Below, piece by piece: positions 26,371-34,647 of a stretch of DNA of 64,000 nt. The notes beneath the pieces were generated by a model. That model was not told the DNA's origin, made no database searches, and saw nothing but the letters and a program-made list of their open reading frames with translations. The position numbers were made by a program, and so were the translations under genes. How positions within the stretch are numbered: the stretch's first letter is position 1; each line of letters opens with the position of its first letter. Source of the stretch: Tenacibaculum skagerrakense (GTDB taxonomy: Bacteria; Bacteroidota; Bacteroidia; Flavobacteriales; Flavobacteriaceae); NCBI RefSeq assembly GCF_004345825.1, contig NZ_SLXM01000004.1, positions 137,085 through 201,084 on the forward strand, written 5' to 3'.

Positions 26371-26399
26371 CAAAGACCCTTATAATATAAGGGTCTTTG
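26371..26399 (+). terminator. Terminator of tRNA-Ile
   Basis: A 13-bp perfect stem (caaagacccttat / ataagggtctttg) with a 3-nt loop starts 7 nt after the tRNA CCA. Its gaccct/agggtc core recurs in a weaker hairpin at 33422-33442. Confidence 0.85.
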
Positions 26400-26637
26400 T
26401 TATACATAAATTATTTAGATTCTTATTCAAGCCTTATATGACCTCATCATCATAAAAGATGTGGTCATTACCTATTTTTCTATAACCTTTTAAGATCCTG
26501 CGTATGGCTAAGAAATAATCATCCTGTGACCATGTCTCTAAAAGATGTGGTCATAAAATTTAGCAACCTAAAAGACTACCGATGAAAAACCAATGGAAAG
26601 TCCTAAACAAAAAACCACTATGTGGTTTTTTGTATTT
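26400..26637. repeat. Repeated gatgtggtca inverted-repeat sites
   Basis: Two inverted pairs are present: tgacctcatc/gatgtggtca (26439-26448 with 26458-26467, 9-nt spacer) and tgaccatgtc/gatgtggtca (26527-26536 with 26544-26553, 7-nt spacer). Related single copies occur at 26215, 33417, 33547 and 33625. Two ~10-bp arms around a 7-9-nt spacer resemble tyrosine-recombinase core sites. Confidence 0.5.
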
Positions 26638-27282
26638 TTAATGTAAATAAGTATCTTGATACTCAATTTTTTCTAATAGTCCATTTATATCAAAAGAAAG
26701 TAGAAACTCTAATCCTCCCTCCAAATTACTTACCGAAAGATATCCTTTATTATATTTTTCAATACCTAATAAACGATAAATTTTTGAATAGTGATCATTT
26801 ACTCTAATACTGTCAAAAATAACATGATCAGAACTTATCTCTGCCTGCCAAAGAATAGTTTTTCCTTCGCCTATTACATACTTAAACCAAGATAAATCGT
26901 CGCCATAAGTAGCAACAAGAACTAATTCATTGTTGCCATATTTTAAAGAAATCATTTCTTCATTGATTAACGGATATAACTCTTTTATATTTTCAAAACT
27001 TAGTGAATTAAGGCCTTCATCTATAAAATTATCATTCGCTACATAAAAAGTATTTTCGATATCATCACTTAAATTTAAATGTGAGTAGTCAGTAGAATTT
27101 TGCTTCTCTATTTCATAAGTATTTTTGATGTTTATTTCTGTTTTAGGAATTTCAGTAATTATGTTTTTATCAACTTGAGATTTTTGTTTTTTTGATAAAT
27201 TTATAAGAAATATAGAAATAATTAAGATTATTACAATAATCAATATGTTACGTATGTGTTTTTTTTCAAGTATTTTTTTCAT
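26638..27282 (-). CDS. Membrane-anchored protein downstream of RHS-LytM; candidate immunity protein
   Basis: The 214-aa product has one N-terminal transmembrane helix (IRNILIIVIILIISIFLINL, about 10-29) after a short basic stretch, then a soluble domain expected outside the cytoplasm. No family is recognised. It starts 7 nt after the end of the RHS gene on the same strand. An immunity protein against a peptidoglycan hydrolase would have to work in the envelope, which fits the anchor; this pairing is inferred from position. Confidence 0.6.
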   Translation of the reverse strand: MKKILEKKHIRNILIIVIILIISIFLINLSKKQKSQVDKNIITEIPKTEINIKNTYEIEKQNSTDYSHLNLSDDIENTFYVANDNFIDEGLNSLSFENIKELYPLINEEMISLKYGNNELVLVATYGDDLSWFKYVIGEGKTILWQAEISSDHVIFDSIRVNDHYSKIYRLLGIEKYNKGYLSVSNLEGGLEFLLSFDINGLLEKIEYQDTYLH

Positions 27283-27289
27283 ATATATT

Positions 27290-30200
27290 TTAGTCTTTAT
27301 TAGATTCTTGTTTCTTTTTTTGACCTGAAGTTAAATTAGACAAACTTTTTGGTGAATATCTATGGTCATATTTATCCTTACCATAGAATTCGCTAGGTGA
27401 AGTATTTGGATCATAAGGTGATGAAATTACTTCATAGTGCAAATGAGGTCCAGTACTATTACCTGTATTTCCTGACGACATAATTGTATCACCTATACTG
27501 ACTGAATCACCTTTATTAACAAGACGCTCTGATCCATGACCATAAAGTGTAAATACTTGTTCATTTTGGATAGAACTTTCCCCATGGTTTAAAATAACAA
27601 CATTACCATAACTATTTGACCAACTAGATCTAGCTACTTCTCCGTTTGCAGTAGCCTTAATAGGTGTTCCAATAGGAGTTGCATAGTCAGTTCCTCCGTG
27701 AGTATTACTACACTTATCACATCCACTTCTATCGTCTAAATACCCAGAACTTATACGTATATTCCCCACAGGAGAATCAAGTGCAGTGTTTCTTTGTTGT
27801 TGTGGCCCAATAGGACTTGCATACATAGTATACGAAGATTCACTTGGAGTATTTGCTGTTCTTGGTGAAATAAGCATGCTTGTAATCATTAATGCACTTG
27901 CAAGTAATGCTGACTCACCATTTGGATCTACAAAAATAACTGGATTATTCCTTGCGTAAGTATAACTGTTTAATTGTTGTGGGTCACTTAAGAATGCACC
28001 AGGATCAAATAATGCTACGGGATCTTGAGATATAAATCTACCAATGTTGCCCGCGTAATATCGCTGACCGGCATAATTCAATCCCGTAGAGCTATCTTTT
28101 ACGTATCCTGTGAATTGTTTTGTTTCATTATCTGTCCCTGTATCAATTCTCGTATCTCCATATGGATAATAATCAAGTGTCTGTGTAATAGTTCCTGTTG
28201 TATCGGTTGTAATGTTAGTTCCGCCTAGGTGATCAGTATGAACATGATTAATCGTTCCGTTATCATCAGTGGCAACTAGTGATTCACCGAGACTTAGTGA
28301 CACCTTTATGTCTCCATTTTTGATTTCGTAATCTCCAGTTGGGTAAATGGTTGTATCGGACCCTTCAACTAATTTAATCCGTTGATTGTTTGAATCATAT
28401 TCGTAACTTGAAGTAGCTGTTCCATCACTTGAGCTAGTTAATCGGTTTCGATAATCCCAAGAGTGTGTCCATGTACCATCTGTTGTAAGGTTTCCGTTGT
28501 TGTCATATGAATATGATGTTCCTCCAATATTCGTCACCGCATGTGGATTTGAATATCCAGTATCAGTGTATGAATAGTTTACTCCATCAAATGCTGTGAT
28601 GTTTCCAATTGGAGAATATGAATAGCTACGTGTGTAGTCAGCAGTATTTGCTGAACCTGTAACCGTTGTTCCTGTTAATCGATAGAGGTCATCATAGTTG
28701 AATGATTGTGTCTTTGCTGTATCAGTATTTGAAATATCTATGATTTGAGTAATGTTTCCAACATTATCGTAGCTGTAACTTAGATTTTGGAAATCGGTTG
28801 TACCATCAGTTGTTACCTTGCTCGTTAATTCATAGAGTTCATTTTCATCGTAGATAAGTGTTGAACTTACTCCATTTGCATGAGTATATGATGTTAGTCG
28901 TCCATGGACTCCATAGTCAGCGGTGACAAGTGATGTTCCATTGTATTTAACTTCATCTACTAGTCCTCTAGTATTGTGACCATATTCAGTGTATGAAGCA
29001 TTTGGGTGCGTTACCTTAGTAACATTTCCTTGTCTATCGTAATCAGTATTAGTTGTGTAACTTGTACCATCAATAGTACGTGATGTTGTGTCTACCAATC
29101 CTTGTTTTAGGTAAGTGTGATTAGTTGTGACATCTGGTGTGATTACTGAACACAAGTACCCTGTTCCATTGGTACATGAATCGTAGGTATAGGTGACATC
29201 AACTCCAGCTATTCCTGAGTTATTTTCAGTTACTACTCGATTCAGGTCATCATAAGTATATGAAGTTGTGGTTCCGTTTGGATCAGTTTGTGATATCAGA
29301 TTAATATCATCGTAATTAAAGTTCCATGTTCCAAATGTCGTATCAGATGAATTATGGAGGTCTTCGAGTGAAGTTCTTCGTCCTAGTCCGTCATAATCAA
29401 TATTTCGTACATTTGATTCTGCGTCAGTAATCTTGGTTAGGAGATTTTGTGCATTGTAATCGTAATTTGTTGTATAGATTGAACCTGCATTATATTCTTT
29501 TACCGTTACTAGATTTCCAAAAGCATCAGTAATGAGATCTTTTTCATTGTTTTCTGCATCAACAATTGCTGTTTCAAATCCATCATAATCTGTTGTTGTT
29601 GTTCCCTTTGTATTTGATGTAGAGAGAACACGTCCAAGTGCATCATAGGTAAATGATGTTAGTAGATCATTGTTGGATGTTGGATTTGAGTTACTTGAAG
29701 ATGATGTTTCGTATGGAAGTGATTGTTTCTCTACTCGTCCCATATCGTCATATACCGTATCAAGTGTTAGCCAATCATTATCCATTTCTGATTTCGTTTG
29801 GATTGTTTTTCCAAATCCATCAGTGTAAGTATATACATCTTGAAATTCTGTACCTGTGTAGGTTGTTGATTTTGAATACTGAGGACTGGCTGTTGTGTTG
29901 TAGCTAATATCTTTTAATACCTCTGTTGCTCCATTACCAACCGTTCCCACAATTTCAATCAATCGATCAAGTCCATCATAGTCATATCCAGTTACTTTTC
30001 CATTTGGTTCAGTGATTTGAGTTACTTTTCCTGAAGAGTAATCGTAGAGATAACTTGTTACCTGAGACAGTGCATTAACTACTGACGATGGGTACATATT
30101 TTCTGTATCGTATGCATATGTCGTTGTATTGCTTAGTGCATCAGTTTCGGTAAGAGGAAGACCATATCCGTTGTAAGTGTAGATAGTATCCGAATAATCT

Positions 30201-33200
30201 GAACCTGAAATCCATTTTGATTCTGTTAGAAGATTCCCACTAGTATCATAGTTGTAATTAGTTTCAGCTTCTTTTGTTCCACTATTATTCTTTAATGTTT
30301 GATTGGTCGGTAATCCCACAATATAGTTTGCGGTATCATTGGTATAGGTATACTCAACTGTTCGTTTGTCTGATCCTGTATCAGTAAAAGTTCCGTCGAT
30401 ATTTCCATCTACTTCTCCATATTGAGTTTGTTTCTCTATATTTCCATATGAATCATATTCATATTCTGTTGCCGTGTCAGTATGTGAACTTGCTCCATCA
30501 TATTGCATAGAAAGTTCAGATTCTTTTTGAATTGAATAGGCATCATTACCTAGTGCAGTTTCAATATATTCTGTTCGAGTTCTTGAGAATAAGTTATTTG
30601 AAGAATCTTCTATTGTTTGTTCAAATACCTTTCCAATCTTTGTATATGAATCAGTTGGTTCATTTCCTGTTTCTCCGTTTGCTTGGTGATATTTTGCCGT
30701 GTGAATGGTTCCATCATCAGTGGTTTTGATAACTTCTCCAAACCCTGTAAATTTCTTGTCGTGTGGAGTGTTGAAGTAATATTCAGCATCACGGTATTCA
30801 TATGATGTCGTTGCGGTGTTACCGTTATTGTCGTCAGTTGCTATTGATTCGATAACTTCAACTGGGAAATGAATATGGTTTGAATTATCTTGATGTTTTA
30901 CATGAGAATATTCAAAATCTGTTTCCCCTTGATGAGAATTTGTTAGTTTTGAAATATTTCCAAAAGTATCATGATTTGATAGATATACTCGATCATAGTG
31001 AGAACCCCCTTCAGAATAAACACAGTCACTTAAACCATCACCGTCCAAATCTATAATTAACTCCTTACTTCCAACGCATTCATAGTATTGCGAAGGGCTT
31101 GATGAGTTCACCTTAGGTAGTTCATAACTTAAATCTAGGTCCCAACCATTTCCTTTGTTAATAAAGGCTCTATTGTAATATTGAGATGAACCTCCAGCAG
31201 AAGCAACAATATCAATTAAATTATCTCCGTTGACTTCAGCAAAAGTTGAATAATCAGTTGATTCATCATAATTAAGATCTAAATATTCAGATCCATTATA
31301 ATTTTTAGGAATTTCCCAACTTGTATTTGACACCCAACCATTACCGTTGTTAATTGCAATCCAATTACTGTTAGCATAGTTATTATCATTGGTGGCTATA
31401 CAATCAACCAATCCGTCACCATTCACATCTACAAGTGAATTATTTGTATTAGTACAACCTCTTTTAGTACTAGTTCCTGGTTTTAAGGGGAATTGCCAGT
31501 CAGACTTAAGGGACCATGTTTTATCCCCATTATTGAGATAGACCTTATCCGCATTTGATCCTCCTTCTGATTTAACACAGTCAATCAATCCATCTCCATT
31601 TAGATCAATCATGCGTGTCTCGTTGTAGACACAACGGTAGTATGTTGTTGCACTTATTTTAGGTAACTCATAACTTAAGTCTAAGTCCCATCCGTTACCA
31701 TTGTTGATATAAACACGATTATAACGTTGATTTAAATCACTTCCTCCTTTTGACGCAATAACATCTGGTAAACCGTCACCGTTTACATCTCCAAAAGTTG
31801 AATAATCAGAAGAACCGCTATATGTTAAATCAAGATACTCTGAGTTGTTATAATTTTTTGGTAAGTCCCAACTTAAATCTAAGTCCCAACCATTTCCATT
31901 ATTAATTGCCACCCAATTTGTTGTAATTGAACTTGTGTCATTACTTGATATGCAGTCAGCAAGACTATCTCCATTAACGTCAATAATAATATTATTTGAA
32001 TTTACACAACCAGCGAGTATTGTTGAATTTGGCCGAGTTGGGAAATCCCAATCTTGGATGTGAGTGAAAGATTTATCTGCGGTTTCACTATTATACTCAA
32101 ACTCAACAGGTGGTAATTCAAAAGTATTAGTTCCTGCAAAACCAGTTACTGTAATATCATTTACTAAGTTATCTGTTGTTGAAATTTCATAAGTAAATGC
32201 CGCTGAATTATCAATTAAAACTTCAACTTCGTTAATAAGATACGCGGTATTAACATCAAAAGCTGATGAGTTTGCTGTGTATGGATTTGTTCGTGCCATA
32301 CGATTAAATACCACATTAAAAAGACCTGATTGGTTATACGAAATAGTATCAGGGTAGATTTGCCCTTGGTCTTTAAAATATGAATAAGAGATAGTATTGC
32401 TATTCGTATCTGTTACCGTTTCAAGCATCCATGAAAATATTTGTGTACTGTCATTAGGATTATCTTGGCGAGCAGCCACTGTTGCACCAAACTCATACGT
32501 TGTCCCTGTTTTATCAGTTACTGTCCAAGTGTCGTTTGAATATTCATATTTCAAAAATGAACCGTTTTCTGTTCGTGGAGTATAGATACCGTTTCCTTGG
32601 TCAATCAATTCCCCATCAAGTGATGAGATAAAGTAATCTTCGGTATATAACTTGTCAGTACCTTTCTTATTTACTCGTTGGATGTATGGAATATTAAATG
32701 ACCACCCTGTTCCCACGAGAGAGCTTTGTGATTTATTAGTACTGTTATATGTCAGTGCAATATCTGGAGTTAATCCATTTCTTCCTGGTGGTACAACAAT
32801 TGGATATGAATAGTTTAATGAACCATTAGTTGTTGATACCGTTGGGGCAATATATTTACCTAAGGTTTGAGCTTCTGGTTCTACTTGAGCTGATCTTGCC
32901 GCAAGAGCTTTTTCTTCTACAGGCTTTACTCCAATGATTTCAGCTTTCTTTTTATCATATTCCTCTTGAGAAATCTTTTCTGCTTTAAGAAGTTCATCAA
33001 GTTCAGCTATCTGAGTTAATTGTTCCTTTGAAAGTTCAACCTCAATAGGTTTTACTTCTTCAGAAATAGAAACTTCTTCCTTACTAATCTCTTCCTCAGA
33101 AATAGCCTCTACTTTTTCAGTTTTAGTTGTTTCTTTTAAAACTTCTTTTTCTTGAGCGAATAATGGATGAGTAAAAAATGTGGCAACAAAAAAGACCGCT

Positions 33201-33268
33201 AAAACAATAGCCGTCTTAAAAGACCACATCACGTGTTTGGTAAATGTATTAGATGTAGCAATATTCAT
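27290..33268 (-). CDS. RHS-repeat protein with SpvB/FG-GAP N-terminus and C-terminal LytM (M23) peptidase
   Basis: The 1992-aa protein has a signal-type N-terminus (about 1-38, ending HPLFAQ), an acidic helical linker, an SpvB-like domain (about 135-400), and five or more calcium-binding FG-GAP/VCBS repeats (DVNGDGLPD, DLNGDGLID, DVNGDGLVD, EVNGDNLID, DLDGDGLSD; about 420-760). RHS YD repeats follow. The RHS core (LNYAGQRYYAGNIGRFISQDP, near 1727-1746) ends at VDPNGES (about 1781). Then comes an M23 domain with HGGTDYA, YGHG and HLHYEV, the full zinc/catalytic set. It is a likely polymorphic toxin cutting peptidoglycan. Arginine codons read here are mostly CGA, unlike the AGA-rich neighbours, a sign of transfer. 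Confidence 0.88.
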   Translation of the reverse strand: MNIATSNTFTKHVMWSFKTAIVLAVFFVATFFTHPLFAQEKEVLKETTKTEKVEAISEEEISKEEVSISEEVKPIEVELSKEQLTQIAELDELLKAEKISQEEYDKKKAEIIGVKPVEEKALAARSAQVEPEAQTLGKYIAPTVSTTNGSLNYSYPIVVPPGRNGLTPDIALTYNSTNKSQSSLVGTGWSFNIPYIQRVNKKGTDKLYTEDYFISSLDGELIDQGNGIYTPRTENGSFLKYEYSNDTWTVTDKTGTTYEFGATVAARQDNPNDSTQIFSWMLETVTDTNSNTISYSYFKDQGQIYPDTISYNQSGLFNVVFNRMARTNPYTANSSAFDVNTAYLINEVEVLIDNSAAFTYEISTTDNLVNDITVTGFAGTNTFELPPVEFEYNSETADKSFTHIQDWDFPTRPNSTILAGCVNSNNIIIDVNGDSLADCISSNDTSSITTNWVAINNGNGWDLDLSWDLPKNYNNSEYLDLTYSGSSDYSTFGDVNGDGLPDVIASKGGSDLNQRYNRVYINNGNGWDLDLSYELPKISATTYYRCVYNETRMIDLNGDGLIDCVKSEGGSNADKVYLNNGDKTWSLKSDWQFPLKPGTSTKRGCTNTNNSLVDVNGDGLVDCIATNDNNYANSNWIAINNGNGWVSNTSWEIPKNYNGSEYLDLNYDESTDYSTFAEVNGDNLIDIVASAGGSSQYYNRAFINKGNGWDLDLSYELPKVNSSSPSQYYECVGSKELIIDLDGDGLSDCVYSEGGSHYDRVYLSNHDTFGNISKLTNSHQGETDFEYSHVKHQDNSNHIHFPVEVIESIATDDNNGNTATTSYEYRDAEYYFNTPHDKKFTGFGEVIKTTDDGTIHTAKYHQANGETGNEPTDSYTKIGKVFEQTIEDSSNNLFSRTRTEYIETALGNDAYSIQKESELSMQYDGASSHTDTATEYEYDSYGNIEKQTQYGEVDGNIDGTFTDTGSDKRTVEYTYTNDTANYIVGLPTNQTLKNNSGTKEAETNYNYDTSGNLLTESKWISGSDYSDTIYTYNGYGLPLTETDALSNTTTYAYDTENMYPSSVVNALSQVTSYLYDYSSGKVTQITEPNGKVTGYDYDGLDRLIEIVGTVGNGATEVLKDISYNTTASPQYSKSTTYTGTEFQDVYTYTDGFGKTIQTKSEMDNDWLTLDTVYDDMGRVEKQSLPYETSSSSNSNPTSNNDLLTSFTYDALGRVLSTSNTKGTTTTDYDGFETAIVDAENNEKDLITDAFGNLVTVKEYNAGSIYTTNYDYNAQNLLTKITDAESNVRNIDYDGLGRRTSLEDLHNSSDTTFGTWNFNYDDINLISQTDPNGTTTSYTYDDLNRVVTENNSGIAGVDVTYTYDSCTNGTGYLCSVITPDVTTNHTYLKQGLVDTTSRTIDGTSYTTNTDYDRQGNVTKVTHPNASYTEYGHNTRGLVDEVKYNGTSLVTADYGVHGRLTSYTHANGVSSTLIYDENELYELTSKVTTDGTTDFQNLSYSYDNVGNITQIIDISNTDTAKTQSFNYDDLYRLTGTTVTGSANTADYTRSYSYSPIGNITAFDGVNYSYTDTGYSNPHAVTNIGGTSYSYDNNGNLTTDGTWTHSWDYRNRLTSSSDGTATSSYEYDSNNQRIKLVEGSDTTIYPTGDYEIKNGDIKVSLSLGESLVATDDNGTINHVHTDHLGGTNITTDTTGTITQTLDYYPYGDTRIDTGTDNETKQFTGYVKDSSTGLNYAGQRYYAGNIGRFISQDPVALFDPGAFLSDPQQLNSYTYARNNPVIFVDPNGESALLASALMITSMLISPRTANTPSESSYTMYASPIGPQQQRNTALDSPVGNIRISSGYLDDRSGCDKCSNTHGGTDYATPIGTPIKATANGEVARSSWSNSYGNVVILNHGESSIQNEQVFTLYGHGSERLVNKGDSVSIGDTIMSSGNTGNSTGPHLHYEVISSPYDPNTSPSEFYGKDKYDHRYSPKSLSNLTSGQKKKQESNKD

Positions 33269-33276
33269 ATGTTTAA

Positions 33277-33282
33277 ATTATA
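33277..33282 (-). promoter_or_regulatory. Extended -10 (TGaTATAAT) of the RHS-LytM gene
   Basis: The minus strand reads TGATATAAT 8 nt before the ATG at 33268, an extended -10 of sigma70 type and not the Bacteroidota TAnnTTTG box. The message would be nearly leaderless. Confidence 0.4.
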
Positions 33283-33687
33283 TCAAAAGATTTCCATAAA
33301 ACTAGCCAGGGTATTTTAAACAGAAAAAATATGTTATATAGATGATGTCGACCATTTTATTAAAATTAATTTAAAATGCATCCGACTACTAAAGAAAGGT
33401 TTAAATACAGAGAAGTGATGTGACCCTCTAAAATAAGGGGTCTAAAATTCATAATTTCTATTTAAGCCTTATAAGGAAACAAAATAGGAGTTTTTAGGAA
33501 CAAAAGATGGCGGGTACTTCACTGATAATTTCGAAGGCGCACTTTAGACCACATACTGAGGCAAATAGTACTGTGTTTATAAAGGGTTTCAGCTGTTTTT
33601 ACAGCTTAAAAAAATCACTTTTACGACCACATCACTAATATACTCGCCCATTAAACACTCCAGTAGATCGATGCAAGCATCATAATT
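33283..33687. other. Intergenic region left of recombinase 2, with repeats of the 26.1-26.5-kb region
   Basis: About 400 bp without a gene. In order it carries aatgcatccgactact (33375-33390), gatgtgaccc (33417-33426), a gaccct/ggggtc hairpin (33422-33442) and aagccttata (33464-33473). The same blocks occur in the same order at 26160, 26215, 26371 and 26429. gaccacat copies lie at 33547 and 33625. A long inverted repeat (ctccagtag/ctactggag, 33658-33711) overlaps the start of recombinase 2. Confidence 0.6.
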
Positions 33688-33711
33688 ATGCACATCGAGC
33701 AACTACTGGAG
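33658..33711. promoter_or_regulatory. Inverted repeat overlapping the start of recombinase 2
   Basis: ctccagtag at 33658-33666 pairs with ctactggag at 33703-33711, with inner tcgatgc and gcacatcga elements. The right arm lies within the first codons of the recombinase. It could be an operator for autoregulation or a recombination site, since its core resembles the aatgcatcgactact repeats. Confidence 0.4.
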
Positions 33712-34584
33712 AATTTTTGTAATTACTCCAAATTTATAAAAGGACTTACCGACAATACAATAAAAAGATATAAGGAGAACATTCAAAACTTTATTGCAAT
33801 TACTGAGATTGAAAATTTTGATGACTTAGATGAAAAAAAAGTTTTAAACTTTTTCTTTCTAGGTCGAGTTGAGAAGAAATGGAAAGCAACTACCTACAGA
33901 ACTTATTATATGACTTTAGTTGTTTTCCTTGATTGGGCTATTGCTAATAATCATCTAGAGACAAATTACGTTAAAGGTATTGAACTTCCTAAAATACCTA
34001 AAGCACTCCCAAAAAATTTATCAAAACAACAAACGAACCGTATTCTTGAAACTGCACTAAACTTCCCCTGTTCTCATCGCTTCATTCGATATCGAAATCA
34101 TGCCATATTATCTACGTTTGTTTTTGCCGGCATTCGTAAGGATGAACTCTTCAAGCTCACCCTTGATGATGTTGATATTCAGAATCGGACTTTATTTATT
34201 AATGGTAAGGGAGAGAAGCAACGAATCATCCCGATTAGTTATAGATTAGCAGAAATCTTAGAACGATATTTTAAGGAACGTCAAAAACTTAAAAAAACTT
34301 GTCCTGCTTTTTTCACCTCCTTTCGCTTAAATAAACCTTATACTGATGCTGGACTAAGAAGAGTAGTAAGTTCTATACGAAAATGCTCTGGTATTTATTT
34401 TAGGCCTCATGTGCTAAGACACACTTTCGCCACGTTGATGCTTGAAGGAGGCTGTGATATTTACTCCCTTTCTAAAATGATGGGTCATAACGATATTAAA
34501 ACGACAACGCTTTACTTGTCAGCCTCAGCAGAACATTTACGAAATGTATTATTGAAACACCCGTTAGAAAAAATTAGCTTTTAG
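33688..34584 (+). CDS. XerC/D-like tyrosine recombinase 2
   Basis: The 298-aa protein has an N-terminal SAM-like domain and a catalytic domain with Arg in FAGIRKDEL, HVLRHTFATLML (HxxR) and MGHNDIKTTTLYL (His and nucleophilic Tyr). All catalytic residues are in place. It is only distantly similar to recombinase 1. The two bracket the tRNA-Ile and RHS genes, so together or separately they may mobilise that segment. Confidence 0.93.
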   Translation: MHIEQLLENFCNYSKFIKGLTDNTIKRYKENIQNFIAITEIENFDDLDEKKVLNFFFLGRVEKKWKATTYRTYYMTLVVFLDWAIANNHLETNYVKGIELPKIPKALPKNLSKQQTNRILETALNFPCSHRFIRYRNHAILSTFVFAGIRKDELFKLTLDDVDIQNRTLFINGKGEKQRIIPISYRLAEILERYFKERQKLKKTCPAFFTSFRLNKPYTDAGLRRVVSSIRKCSGIYFRPHVLRHTFATLMLEGGCDIYSLSKMMGHNDIKTTTLYLSASAEHLRNVLLKHPLEKISF

Positions 34585-34647
34585 GCTATTTTTTTGTGTC
34601 TATTAAGAAGGAGTTTTTTTTGTTTTCTATTAGCTCATACTAGTGTA

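Noticed and set aside
27290..33268. CRISPR-like periodicity
   Set aside because: The repeated units are protein-coding FG-GAP and YD repeats in frame, variable in sequence, with no fixed-length spacers.
33519..33545. tRNA-like remnant sharing tcactgataat with the tRNA-Ile anticodon arm
   Set aside because: Only 11 bases match, and the flanks do not fold as a tRNA; chance is an adequate explanation.
25159..34584. Origin of the cargo from a named phylum such as Patescibacteria
   Set aside because: Promoter style, codon use and the RHS layout hint at a foreign donor, but nothing read here identifies which one.
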